From Chitinophagales bacterium (lineage in GTDB: Bacteria; Bacteroidota; Bacteroidia; Chitinophagales; Chitinophagaceae): a stretch of 64,000 bases of DNA. The notes beneath the pieces are model-generated. The model did no database searches, was not told the DNA's origin, and saw only the letters and a list, made by a program, of their open reading frames with translations. The stretch spans positions 1 through 64,000 of the forward strand of contig JAATGJ010000021.1 of NCBI GenBank assembly GCA_015654695.1. The letters are read 5' to 3'. Positions 10,201 to 17,633 of the stretch are shown one piece after another (the stretch's first letter is position 1; each line of letters starts with the position of its first letter). A program made the translations under genes and the position numbers.

Positions 10201-10772
10201 ATACGGGCAAGATCTAGCTCGGTAGCGTCCAGTTTCAGCTTCGCTTCTTTCTTACGGGTTTTATAGATAGAGATACCGGCAGCCTGTTCTAACATTCGGC
10301 GGCGGCTATTGTCCTTGTCTTTGATCAGGTCGTCCACCATGCCCAGCTCAATGATGGCATAACTGTCCGTACTGATACCCGTATCCATAAACAGGTTTTG
10401 GATATCCTTCAGGCGGCATTGTACATCGTTAAGGCGGTATTCACTCTCGCCGCTTTTGTAGAATTTGCGGGTGATGGTGACGGTGCTGAACTCCGTAGGT
10501 AGCAGGTTCTTCGTGTTCTCAAAAGTCAGGCTTACCTCGGCAAGACCGCTGGCAGACCGGGTCTTAGAACCATTAAACACAAGGCTGTCGAGGTTCTCAC
10601 TGCGCAGGTGACTGATCTTTTGTTCGCCGATCACCCAGCGGATGCTATCCACTATATTGGATTTGCCGCAACCATTGGGCCCTACGATGCCCGTGATATT
10701 ATCGTCAAAGTTGACAATCGTTTTGTCTGCGAAACTTTTAAATCCCTTGATCTCTAAGCTCTTTAATCTCAC
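7227..10772 (-). CDS. smc: Chromosome segregation protein SMC
   Basis: The SMC ATPase of the condensin-like complex, which organises and segregates the chromosome with ScpA and ScpB. From GTG 10772 it has 1181 residues: Walker A GPNGCGKS (31-38) in the N-terminal head, a long coiled coil, a hinge (about 500-650, containing GGAIAALSVVDVEEKY), a second coiled coil, and the C-terminal head with signature LSGGERTLTA (from 1084) and Walker B FCILDEVDAPLDD. The family normally begins M/VRLKSLEIKGFKSFADKT, which fits GTG 10772. A GTG 26 codons upstream (10850) lies right against a TTCCTTTG box resembling a -7 element, making it a poor start. Confidence 0.96.
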   Translation of the reverse strand: MRLKSLEIKGFKSFADKTIVNFDDNITGIVGPNGCGKSNIVDSIRWVIGEQKISHLRSENLDSLVFNGSKTRSASGLAEVSLTFENTKNLLPTEFSTVTITRKFYKSGESEYRLNDVQCRLKDIQNLFMDTGISTDSYAIIELGMVDDLIKDKDNSRRRMLEQAAGISIYKTRKKEAKLKLDATELDLARIEDLLFEINNQLKSLESQAKKAEKYHEIKKDYREVSIELAKAALEGFNLTYKELNEQHDAEIDKKIRMEAEIATEEAALEQEKMGFIEKERQLQSMQHSFNDLVQQVRTKENDKNLAAQRLEYLKEREGSLKEFLQKAEGQLKGIDESIGFTQQQVQEESTALEGLNEQLQQFNNEAAQKREVLDEKRRTLDSLRSEYQQVQRSQFDAEKKVAVADTSVQNLQRAIAQIEEERKQREEQKHHLDQERILKEKELNIKKIDLEQLQQHQDNTKEQILQTQSIVESLRNELAAETRKLDAKKNEHDLLKSMIDSMEGYPDSVKFLHNNTNWSHESPILSDILYVKEEYRTALENVLEPYLSYYVVNDLPEGLQAVHLLDENKKGKANFFLLDKVNQNTDKTDVMDEHRLGGAIAALSVVDVEEKYRKLAEHLLSNVFIADSEDALQNSNGFVVIEKNGKYVKGKYSLTGGSVGMIEGKKIGRAKNLEKLQEEIAIQDTVVENLRSVIQARHNEVIAFNEDLRETVVRETEKEIQQLTNQVYSLQNKLENLHSMQTNSQRRLEEFGLQMQQTHSSVEEVRSQLVQLNEELQSYTSKLAEADENFKAAEASYNEATQQYNEFNLSVTKQQSKIAALKQELEFKKNQLNDLQQQIENNTTSLSDTAVSIEQSSASLKEIEEGLLDMMRRREEEERILKETDQAYYNLRNQLSEKESELRHKVKDKEQVEHLLAAIKDKLNELKLQLAGTKERLDVEFRIKLEDILDQARTTEVSLEELQEKADRMKKRLENLGEVNPTAIEAFTEMKKRYEFIVEQKNDLVNAKESLMKTIEEVEATANQKFLDTFNLVRTHFHKVFQTLFTEDDQCDLVLENPENLAETGIEVIAKPKGKRPSSLTQLSGGERTLTATALLFAIYLIKPAPFCILDEVDAPLDDANVSKFTNMIRQFSENSQFIIVTHNKMTMSTVDVIYGVTMQEPGVSKLVSVDFRNLQQNQN

Positions 10773-10849
10773 TGTGTACGAGTTTTTAGTAGCGGCGAAT
10801 TTACACCAACTACCGGATAAACCCGGTTTGATGGGTGGGAGGTTATTCA

Positions 10850-10857
10850 CAAAGGAA
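10850..10857 (-). promoter_or_regulatory. Possible -7 element upstream of smc
   Basis: TTCCTTTG on the minus strand differs by one base from TAnnTTTG and lies about 78 bp before the preferred smc start. No convincing -33 element is seen. Confidence 0.3.
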
Positions 10858-11020
10858 GATATGGAATGTGAGTAAGATAATATGGCTTGGTCAGCTTCAG
10901 CATTTCATGACATCGCCTGTTGTGTCACTCACTTATAGGTACGTTTTCATGGCGTCAGATTGCTATCAGAAATAGAATTCATTAGTAAATTAGTTTCAAC
11001 TTTCTACCTTTATTATCCTA

Positions 11021-11710
11021 ATGAATAAGATAAATAACAACAGGCTTTTAATTCTTTTATCTGTTATCTGTCTGCTATCTGCTGGTTGTAATTCAAAAAA
11101 AATGAAAGAGATAAATTCTGTTATTGATTTTTATGAGCTGATAGAGGGCACCAAGGTTGTTACGGATAATTTTAGCCGGGCGCAACTTATTACCAAAAAG
11201 CTTACAGGTTTAAGTGAAAAGTCAATTATCAACTTTGAAAAATATCTTCGAAAAGAGCTCATCCATATATGCCACTATAATATTGCTTTACTTTTTGAGC
11301 TAAGTTATCCAAGTCCTGTATTTACTAAAAATGGTAAACCAATTGAATTACCCGGAGAGCCTTATTTATCAACTGACGGTTTCATTTATTTTAGATGCGG
11401 TATCATTCTTCTTGGAAAGGAAGCTGTTAATCAACTTTTGGAAGATCCGAATAATATAATAATGCTAAACAAGTCTTCTGCTGAGATAGATGCAGAAGGG
11501 CTGTTATACTGTGCGACAGATGCACTTAAAAACAAAAGATCAACAATTAATCTTGATGATTCCCTTGACAGATCAGAACATTATGATTGGGGCAGTTACA
11601 GCATTTTAGGGGAAAAAATAAAATGGTATGCCCCCGAAGAAGAGTATCCTGAACTAGTTAAATACTATAACTACAAACGCACAACAATGGAGTTACCGGA
11701 CTCCAAATAA
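11021..11710 (+). CDS. Hypothetical lipoprotein
   Basis: 229 residues with a lipoprotein signal ending LLSAGC (Cys23). The mature protein is soluble and mixed in character, with no recognised motif. It includes FDYELI-like helices and an acidic C-terminus (WYAPEEEYPELVKYYNYK). A weak -7-like TACCTTTA lies just upstream at 11005. It stands alone before a repeat-rich gap. No function can be assigned. Confidence 0.65.
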   Translation: MNKINNNRLLILLSVICLLSAGCNSKKMKEINSVIDFYELIEGTKVVTDNFSRAQLITKKLTGLSEKSIINFEKYLRKELIHICHYNIALLFELSYPSPVFTKNGKPIELPGEPYLSTDGFIYFRCGIILLGKEAVNQLLEDPNNIIMLNKSSAEIDAEGLLYCATDALKNKRSTINLDDSLDRSEHYDWGSYSILGEKIKWYAPEEEYPELVKYYNYKRTTMELPDSK

Positions 11711-12426
11711 TTATTTCTCTTCCGTTGTTCGGGGCCCTTACTTCCTGACGAGTGTCCGGCTACCTTCTATAAGCGGTCCGGGCCAGCAGACTCTGCAAAT
11801 AAAAGGAATCCAACGGCCGGGCTGCTGCCTGCGTTGTCCTGTGCGTTCCGAACTAAAGAAAATAAAACTATAGGTTGTTATCAGATTGCTTCGGCCGGTC
11901 AGCAACTTTCCATTCCATTCAGCAATCTTTTACCGGCCTCGCAATGACGGAGACTCCGGGTGTTGCAAGAGTTGCTAAAGGATTGAAAACCCAAGCTACA
12001 AACCGTTAGTGTCATCTCCACCCCGCAGGGTCTCCGTCATTGCGAGGCTTGTCAGTTGTACCTTCTTAATTAATAAATCTACCGACAAGCCGAAGCAAAC
12101 TAAATCCATCGAAGCGAAAAGATCACTACGAAGAAACCGATACAACAGACTTAAACGAGCCTTAGCAAGCCAGCAGATTGCTTCGGCCAAGGGGCAACCA
12201 ATTCCAATTCATCATCATCGGCCTCGCAATGACGGTGTTCAAGAGAGTTGCAAGAGTTCCTAAAGTATCGTAGACCTAAACCACAGACCAATAGAGTCAC
12301 TCAACACCCCGCAGTGCTTCGGACTACCAGCAGTAACTTCGTATTTTGGCGGCAAACCGATATCATTGCAACTGCGAACAAAACGAAGCAGGAAGCAACA
12401 AACTAAAAATCAGAAAGCCCTATAGC
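11711..12426. repeat. Repeat-rich gap: core repeat, two direct hairpin copies and one inverted copy
   Basis: This 716-bp stretch has no convincing gene. It holds a core repeat (11844-11879, GTTCCG then AAAGAAAATAAAA then GGTTGTT), two direct copies of a roughly 145-bp element (11882-12030 and 12175-12318), and one inverted copy of the hairpin part (12031-12105). Each hairpin has outer arms close to TTGCTTC and TCGCAATGACGG, and inner arms that differ between copies yet still pair: GGCCGGT/ACCGGCC in the first, GGCTTGTC/GACAAGCC in the inverted one. The two direct copies also share a tail with TTGCAAGAGTT and CACCCCGCAG-like sequence. Confidence 0.7.
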
Positions 12427-12726
12427 ATGGAAAAAGGCGGGTACGTTTACATCATGTGCAGTATGAATCATTCTACTCTCTATACCGGCGTCACTTCCGG
12501 CATTGGAGCAAGGGTAAGACAGCATAAAGAAAAATTTTATCCCAATAGCTTCTCCGCAAAGTACAATTGCATAAAACTTGTCTATTACAAATGGTTTGAC
12601 ACCATCATGGAAGCTATCGCCGAAGAGAAAAGAATAAAGGGTGGTAGCCGCAAGAAAAAAGAAATTCTCATCAATAGCATGAATCCTGAATGGAATGACC
12701 TGTATGAACAGATAAGGCTTTTGTGA
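12427..12726 (+). CDS. Small GIY-YIG nuclease superfamily protein
   Basis: A 99-residue single-domain GIY-YIG protein. The diagnostic strands are GYVYIM (5-10) and LYTGVT (18-23), followed by a conserved Arg/His segment (ARVRQHK, 28-34), KYNCIKLVYYKWF and the catalytic-Glu helix AIAEEKRIKGGSRKKKEILI, ending NPEWNDLY. This is the YhbQ/UPF0213-like class, often multi-copy, whose cellular role is not settled; relatives cut or bind DNA using one divalent metal. ATG 12427 matches the family start. It lies 108 bp after a hairpin repeat, an association explored in the findings. Confidence 0.87.
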   Translation: MEKGGYVYIMCSMNHSTLYTGVTSGIGARVRQHKEKFYPNSFSAKYNCIKLVYYKWFDTIMEAIAEEKRIKGGSRKKKEILINSMNPEWNDLYEQIRLL

Positions 12727-12860
12727 TTTCTACCTTTGCGGGTGTTTCGATGAAAGAAGCAGGCCGCGGTTAGCTTTTTTCGTCCACCAGCCGCATGAAT
12801 AGCGGAGTTCAATTATTTATAAAAGTATAGAAGCTAACTACAGATCAGAACGCATCCTGC

Positions 12861-13880
12861 TTATATCAATTGTATTTTTTTCATCACCTCTGCAAATACT
12901 TTATACGAATACACTCTTGCGGCATGGTCATAGATATGTGAAGTTACCATTACTTCGTTCACCTTTGTTTGTTCCAGGAATAACTGTAACTGTTTTTCTA
13001 TCGTGGCAGGGCCGCCAATAAATGAATAGGTCAGCATCTGCTGTACGGCGAAGGCTTCACTTTCATCCAATATAGTCTCCATACTATCAACGGGCGGTTG
13101 CAGCAATTTTCGTTTACCACTAATGACACCTAAAAACAATTGCTGAACCGATGTTGCCAATCGTTGCGCTTCTGCATCTGTATCAGCAGCCACTACATTT
13201 ACACATGCCATTACATAAGGTTCTTTTAACCGGGCGGATGGCTGAAAATTTTGCCTGTACAAACGAATAGCTTCCAAAAAGTAAGTAGGTGCAAAATGAC
13301 TGGCAAAAGCATAAGGCAAACCCATAGCAGCAGCTATCCTAGCACTGTCAGTACTGGAACCTAATACCCATATCGGTATATCAAGACCTTCGCCCGGGAT
13401 GGCCCGCAGGCTACTGGTACTATTTTCTGACGAAAAGAAGTTTTGAAGCTTTTGAATATCACCGGGAAAATTATAGGCCACCCTGAAATTTTCACCACGG
13501 ATCGCCAGTGCGGTTAACTGGTCGGTACCAGGCGCCCTGCCGAGCCCAAGGTCTATGCGACCGGGATATAATGATGCCAGCGTACCAAACTGTTCTGCCA
13601 CAATAAGCGGTGCATGGTTGGGCAACATAATACCACCCGAGCCTACTCGTATAGTTGCAGTCCCTCCTGCTACATAACCAATCAAAACCGATGTAGCCGA
13701 GCTTGCCACACTTGCCATGTTATGATGTTCAGCAAACCAATAACGGGTATAACCCAGTTGCTCTGCTGTTTTTGCCAGTGCAAGACTGTTATGAAAACTA
13801 TCTGAAGGTGTTTTTCCTTCTATAACTGTTGCCAGGTCTAATACTGAATATAAAACAGGGCCGAAATGGTTAACAGGCAT
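12861..13880 (-). CDS. LLM class flavin-dependent oxidoreductase (luciferase-like)
   Basis: A 339-residue single-component bacterial luciferase-like monooxygenase, close to the MsnO8 subgroup. Conserved blocks are [14 protein letters not shown] (substrate/flavin pocket), [37 protein letters not shown] and [27 protein letters not shown]. It uses FMNH2 supplied by a partner reductase; the substrate is unknown. ATG 13880 gives the normal N-terminus ([12 protein letters not shown]); a TTG at 13916 would add 12 unlikely residues. It stands alone. Confidence 0.9.
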   Translation of the reverse strand: MPVNHFGPVLYSVLDLATVIEGKTPSDSFHNSLALAKTAEQLGYTRYWFAEHHNMASVASSATSVLIGYVAGGTATIRVGSGGIMLPNHAPLIVAEQFGTLASLYPGRIDLGLGRAPGTDQLTALAIRGENFRVAYNFPGDIQKLQNFFSSENSTSSLRAIPGEGLDIPIWVLGSSTDSARIAAAMGLPYAFASHFAPTYFLEAIRLYRQNFQPSARLKEPYVMACVNVVAADTDAEAQRLATSVQQLFLGVISGKRKLLQPPVDSMETILDESEAFAVQQMLTYSFIGGPATIEKQLQLFLEQTKVNEVMVTSHIYDHAARVYSYKVFAEVMKKIQLI

Positions 13881-13993
13881 ATTTGTTTCTTTCTCCAATA
13901 AACGTTCGCTAAGCAATAAAGTTTACTAAACTATCAATAATGTCTTTGGCGAGATGATTGCTTTACATGGCGGTGTTCTTCCGCTCTCCTGAG

Positions 13994-14030
13994 TGTTCCT
14001 GCTTAAAAAAGAAAATAAAACTTTTGTTGT
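13994..14030 (+). repeat. Copy B of the dispersed core repeat
   Basis: GTGTTCCTGCTTAAAAAAGA continues into AAATAAAACTTTTGTTGT, matching the GTTCCG / AAAGAAAATAAAA / GTTGTT pattern of other copies in this region. It lies between the oxidoreductase start and the PIN toxin 3' end. Confidence 0.5.
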
Positions 14031-14051
14031 GCTGAGAATCTGATAGATTTT

Positions 14052-14475
14052 CTATTTATTGTAAATTACCTGAAATTCCTCCGGCGTAAATATTTTAACT
14101 GAAGGAAAAGAAATTTTCTTTAAAATGTTAAAATGCGCATCACGGGTAATGATACATTCCGCACCGGCATTGATAACACAATCAACAAACTTATTGTCAT
14201 CTTCATCAATAATTATCAAGCTCCAGTTGATAAATGGCTGGATAAATCTTACAGAGGGGGATAGTTACCAGGAAATTGGCAATATTATCTGCGATCTCGG
14301 GAGTGGTCTGCTCATCCAATACTTCCCAGTATTCATAAAATATCTCATTACTGATACATAATGTAAATTCACCGGAAATGATTTTATCAAATATCCAGCG
14401 GTAAGGAGAGATTTTGCCTATAGCATTGATGAACACATTAGTATCAACTACGATTTGCACGGCGATGGTGTTCAT
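14052..14475 (-). pseudogene. PIN-domain toxin, frameshifted
   Basis: A VapC-like PIN toxin in two frames. From ATG 14475 the first frame encodes VVDTNVFINAIG (first acidic residue) and EIFYEYWEVL (second), then stops at 14206 after an abnormal tail. The missing half is in the next frame: SVRFIQPFINWSLIIIDEDD, NKFVDCVINAGAECIITRD and AHFNILKK..., ending at a TAG at 14052, with the third and fourth acidic residues in place. The frames join at a run of five Gs (14256-14260); four Gs would restore a continuous protein of about 140 residues. Either the toxin is inactivated, it is phase-variable, or there is a sequencing error. The antitoxin gene overlaps upstream. Confidence 0.85.
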
Positions 14476-14677
14476 TTGACTTTTCGATAATATCCTGCGG
14501 ATCCAATCCTTTCTCTTTGATAAAGCTGTCCATTCCTGAAGTTGCTTTTTCAGCAAAGTATTTTCCCAGCAGCCATTTAATTTCTGTTAACTGTTCATCA
14601 GAAACACCATTTGCGTAGAGCTTTAATAATTCTAACTGAAGGTTACTGAAACTGGGTTTTAAATCTTGTGTTGCCAT
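14444..14677 (-). CDS. Antitoxin partner of the PIN toxin
   Basis: A 77-residue protein upstream of, and overlapping by 32 bp, the PIN toxin reading frame, which is the usual order of an antitoxin-toxin pair. The sequence FSNLQLELLKLYANGVSDEQ then LTEIKWLLGKYFAEKA is the pattern I associate with small antitoxins found with PIN toxins in Bacteroidota. The helical N-terminus is probably for DNA binding or dimerisation, and the charged C-terminus (IIEKSNEHHRRANRS) may bind the toxin. It appears intact although the toxin is frameshifted. Confidence 0.75.
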   Translation of the reverse strand: MATQDLKPSFSNLQLELLKLYANGVSDEQLTEIKWLLGKYFAEKATSGMDSFIKEKGLDPQDIIEKSNEHHRRANRS

Positions 14678-14968
14678 ATTTCAAATTTACAAAAATTATC
14701 GGGTGGCGCAAATAACGGAGAGTCTTCTTCTGCCATTGTCCTCAGTTTTTCGGGCTAAAAAAGAAAATAAAACCACAGGTTGTTGCGCGGAGTTTGCGTC
14801 GGGCTGCTTGCAACTATCTATCAATTCAGCCATCTTTCAGCAGGCCCTGCAATAATGGGGATCATGAAAGAGTCATGAGTTTATATGCATGAAGACTCAA
14901 ACCTGTAAAAGAATTTTCAGGGTTGCAACGTTTTTACCTGGTAAGTTGTCAGCTTTTAAAATTGCTTT
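14678..14968 (+). repeat. Copy C of the dispersed repeat with hairpin
   Basis: This gap contains a long copy (about 14746-14868): core CTAAAAAAGAAAATAAAACC then AGGTTGTTG, followed by a hairpin with outer arms TTGC/GCAA and inner arms GGGCTGCT/AGCAGGCCC (one bulge). The segment between the arms (CAACTATCTATCAATTCAGC) aligns with the copy at 11901-11925. No gene is seen. Confidence 0.6.
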
Positions 14969-15397
14969 ATGAAAAAAATAGTTGTTTTCTTTTGCTTTGG
15001 AATATTACTCCTTTTCATAATTAGTTGCAAAAAAGAAACCCGTGTTGTATCAATTTCTATTGAAGGTTCATGGGAACTCAGGCAAACCAACGGAATGCTT
15101 TCAATTACATATCCTCCCGGCAACGGTCATATAATAAAATTCAACTCCGGCAATTACGAGAGATCTTTGAACGGGCAAATAACGCAAAGCGGCCGCTATA
15201 GGATAGTACAGGATACAACAGTATCTTCAGCAACATGTCTCGTAATTCCGGCCGGTCAATACACGCACAGGATAATCTATGATAATAACATGGCTTCCGA
15301 AAAAGTATTCATAGAATTTTCCGCCAATAAGCTCACCTTTCTTTCCGGTTGCTTTGCTTATGATGCAGGCAGCTTTGCAGACTACGCCAGGCAATAA
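14969..15397 (+). CDS. Small lipocalin-like lipoprotein
   Basis: 142 residues with a lipoprotein signal ending FIISC (Cys20) and a mature domain opening ISIEGSWELRQTNG, a pattern common to Bacteroidota lipocalin-like (DUF-type) lipoproteins. Alternating beta strands follow (IIKFNSGNYERSLNGQ, YTHRIIYDNN, VFIEFSANKLTFLSGC). Probably outer-membrane attached and ligand binding, but this is only fold-level inference. Confidence 0.65.
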   Translation: MKKIVVFFCFGILLLFIISCKKETRVVSISIEGSWELRQTNGMLSITYPPGNGHIIKFNSGNYERSLNGQITQSGRYRIVQDTTVSSATCLVIPAGQYTHRIIYDNNMASEKVFIEFSANKLTFLSGCFAYDAGSFADYARQ

Positions 15398-15475
15398 CGC
15401 GAATGCTGTTTCATGTTGCGTCAGTAATAACGTTTACTTCCGCTGTAAATGTGATCTCACAGATACATCATGTAT

Positions 15476-15928
15476 TTATGGACTGGCGGGCAGCATATTC
15501 CGGATAGCACTGATCTTCCATATTTTCTTTTCGGCAACAACAAAGAAAGTGCTCCACATTTTTCGGATCGCGCCATCTGTATTTTGTATTTCGTACCGGC
15601 AATCAACGATAGCAGTGGTGGGATTGAACATTCGTATGTTTTCAATACGGAGAGTTCGGGTACCCGGGTTGTTGCCCGAGCTCTTCAGCATCCCCTGCAC
15701 CGCCGCGCCGATACCGTTACGCCATTCACCCGTTGAAACCAGTTGATCCACATCAGTAGTCAGTATGATTTTCAGCAATACCGTATCGCTTTTTTCCCTG
15801 GCTTCAGAATACTGATCAATTAAAGAAGTAATAGCTTTTCGCTGATTATCACCCGATGTGCCATGCTGGCCGTATAAAAACGGCACACCGGTTATATTCA
15901 ATAAGAGAACTAAGGCAATAGTTTTCAT
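15476..15928 (-). CDS. Secreted SnoaL/NTF2-like (DUF4440-type) protein
   Basis: 150 residues from ATG 15928, with a signal peptide (MKTIALVLLLNITGVPFLYG, cleavage before QHG). The remainder has the NTF2-like pattern: helix AITSLIDQYSEAREKSDTV, VDQLVSTGEWRNG, then strands TRTLRIENIRMFNPTTAIVD and MWSTFFVVAEKKIWKISAIR. Such domains bind small molecules or act as isomerases; the role here is unknown. A longer in-frame start at 15967 would mask the signal peptide. Confidence 0.72.
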   Translation of the reverse strand: MKTIALVLLLNITGVPFLYGQHGTSGDNQRKAITSLIDQYSEAREKSDTVLLKIILTTDVDQLVSTGEWRNGIGAAVQGMLKSSGNNPGTRTLRIENIRMFNPTTAIVDCRYEIQNTDGAIRKMWSTFFVVAEKKIWKISAIRNMLPASP

Positions 15929-16052
15929 TCGCTTATTTTTTATTGCTTTTGGGTCAAGTGAATACAATGGCTCCTGGGTTCGCCATAAATAATCATCACG
16001 GTTTGGGCACTCAGACCTTGAGAGTCATGAAACCAACTCTGACTTTAGTAAG

Positions 16053-16493
16053 TTATTTCTTTTGCTGAGCTTCATTGAAACTTACCATCCAGCTCACACC
16101 GAATTTATCGGTGAACATTCCGAAATAATCTCCCCAGAATGTTTTATTCAGTGGCATGGTAATCATTCCGCCTGCAACAAGACCATTAAATAACCGGTCG
16201 GCTTCATCTTTACTGTCCGTAGTAATAGATATGGAAAAATTATTCCCCAGTGAATAGCTGGCGGCCCATTCACCACCGGTATCACTGCCCATTAACATCG
16301 TTTCTTTACTTATCGGCAAAGAAACATGCATTATTCTTTCTCCATCCTTCCCGGTCATTGTTTTCCCTTCTTCCGCCGGCATGTCCTTAAAGCGGCCCAG
16401 GTAGGGAAACTCTCCGCCAAATACAGATTTGTAGAAATTGAAAGCTTCTTCGCAGTTACCATTAAAAGTCAGGTAAACATTTACGGTTGTCAT
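16053..16493 (-). CDS. VOC family protein (PhnB-like)
   Basis: 146 residues with the glyoxalase/bleomycin-resistance (VOC) fold of the PhnB / 3-demethylubiquinone-like type: VNVYLTFNGNCEEAFNFYKS at the N-terminus, HVSLPISKETMLMGSD, SISITTDSKDEADRLFNGL, then WGDYFGMFTDKFGVSWMVSF. The full single VOC module is present. Function is not predictable; relatives include antibiotic-resistance and dioxygenase-like proteins, and many are uncharacterised. Confidence 0.88.
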   Translation of the reverse strand: MTTVNVYLTFNGNCEEAFNFYKSVFGGEFPYLGRFKDMPAEEGKTMTGKDGERIMHVSLPISKETMLMGSDTGGEWAASYSLGNNFSISITTDSKDEADRLFNGLVAGGMITMPLNKTFWGDYFGMFTDKFGVSWMVSFNEAQQKK

Positions 16494-16584
16494 ATAGCAA
16501 AAATTATTAGTGGAAGAATTTTATTGACTGTCCAAATGTATTTTTTTTATGGTAATAATTCTATTTTACTTCTCCGTTGACCCG

Positions 16585-16620
16585 GTGTTCCAAACCAATA
16601 AAGAAAATAAAAGCCATAGT
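16585..16620 (+). repeat. Copy D of the dispersed core repeat
   Basis: GTGTTCCAAACCAATAAAGA followed by AAATAAAAGCCATAG. It keeps the GTTCC and AAAGAAAATAAAA blocks but lacks a clear hairpin; it runs up to the 3' end of the SUKH-like gene. Confidence 0.5.
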
Positions 16621-16627
16621 ATAGCCA

Positions 16628-17239
16628 TCAGGAAAAACCAAATTCCAGTTTCCAGTTATCCTGTGCAGATATCCTGTAGATACCTTTCTCCATATTCTGT
16701 TGTAAAAGACTGTCTCTGCTTAACCAGTAATCGCTGCTGGAAAGAATAGCGGCAATATTATTCTCCATACCCGCAGACAATATGTTTTCTGCTAATGCCA
16801 CCAGGTTCTTTAAGAATTCACCAAAACCGGAACCAATTATAATAAACTTTCCCGCCCCTGGTTTGGGCAGGTAAGCGACAGGATATTGTTTTGCACCCTT
16901 GTAATTCGTAAGGCTTCCGATGATCTCACCTGAAACTCCATTGGAAAACACCAGGAAATATGGAGTAAGGGCATGATTTAATTCCCAGCAATCCTGCGAG
17001 AAACGATAGAGATCCCGTACATTATCGCCGTCCCCGATACCCATAAACGAATAACCGAATAATGAAATACGGTTGAACGTTAAAAGGAACTGTAGCAAAT
17101 GTTCATCAACCGGGCAAAGAAACTTACCTATGTATTTATACACCCGTTTGCGGTCATGCCATTGCGGCTGAATACTGATCGTTCCAGGATAGTGTCTTGC
17201 CAGTTCTGTTATCTTGTTCAGCGTTTCACCAATATCCAT
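16628..17239 (-). CDS. SMI1/KNR4 (SUKH)-like protein
   Basis: 203 residues. The central part (LLQFLLTFNRISLFGYSFMG then IGDGDNVRDLYRFSQDCWEL and YFLVFSNGVSGEIIGSL) resembles SUKH superfamily proteins, which often act as immunity proteins against contact-dependent toxins. No cognate toxin is seen nearby, so an orphan immunity or regulatory role is possible. The call rests on pattern resemblance only. Confidence 0.5.
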   Translation of the reverse strand: MDIGETLNKITELARHYPGTISIQPQWHDRKRVYKYIGKFLCPVDEHLLQFLLTFNRISLFGYSFMGIGDGDNVRDLYRFSQDCWELNHALTPYFLVFSNGVSGEIIGSLTNYKGAKQYPVAYLPKPGAGKFIIIGSGFGEFLKNLVALAENILSAGMENNIAAILSSSDYWLSRDSLLQQNMEKGIYRISAQDNWKLEFGFS

Positions 17240-17633
17240 ACTGAAAGATATAGCAGAATATTCTATTCTCCTTTGTACTGTATGTTCCGGAAAAAAGGAA
17301 AATATAAATTACAAGGTTATTGTGCGGAGTTCCGATAGCTATCCGAACTCCGCATGAGTCCGCAACAGTGGACTGACCAAACTTCTGATATAAGACTATG
17401 CAAGCTGTAAACCGAAATGTGGATGAAGTTTAGTTTTCTTATTATTTGATGGCCTCACTAAAGTCTTTGTTACAATATTTATCCCCAACAACGGTCTGGA
17501 CGAAGCATAACAACTCTATGATTTTTATTCGCTTACTGACCCGAAGAGCGGAACACTAAAGAAAACGGGCAAACTTCAACATTTGAAATTATGAATCCGG
17601 AATTGTATATTTGATCGCGAAAATCCGAGTGAA
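17240..17633. repeat. Gap with copy E of the dispersed repeat and a long palindrome
   Basis: No gene is seen in these 394 bp. A core copy (17283-17320, GTTCCGGAAAAAAGGAAAAT then AAATTACAAGGTTATT) is followed at once by a near-perfect palindrome (about 17321-17353) with arms TGCGGAGTT/AACTCCGCA around GATAGCTATC. The remainder shows nothing clear, except a weak core-like GGAACACTAAAGAAAA near 17552-17567. Confidence 0.55.

Noticed and set aside
10642-10875. Plus-strand ORF over the smc 5' end, and similar antisense ORFs across smc and other minus-strand genes
   Set aside because: Shadows of conserved coding sequence on the other strand.
13881-13916. Longer oxidoreductase starting at TTG 13916
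   Set aside because: The extra 12 residues do not match the family start; ATG 13880 does.
15354-15746. Plus-strand ORF of 130 codons overlapping the SnoaL-like gene
   Set aside because: It is antisense to a protein with a signal peptide and a recognisable fold; codon content is poor.
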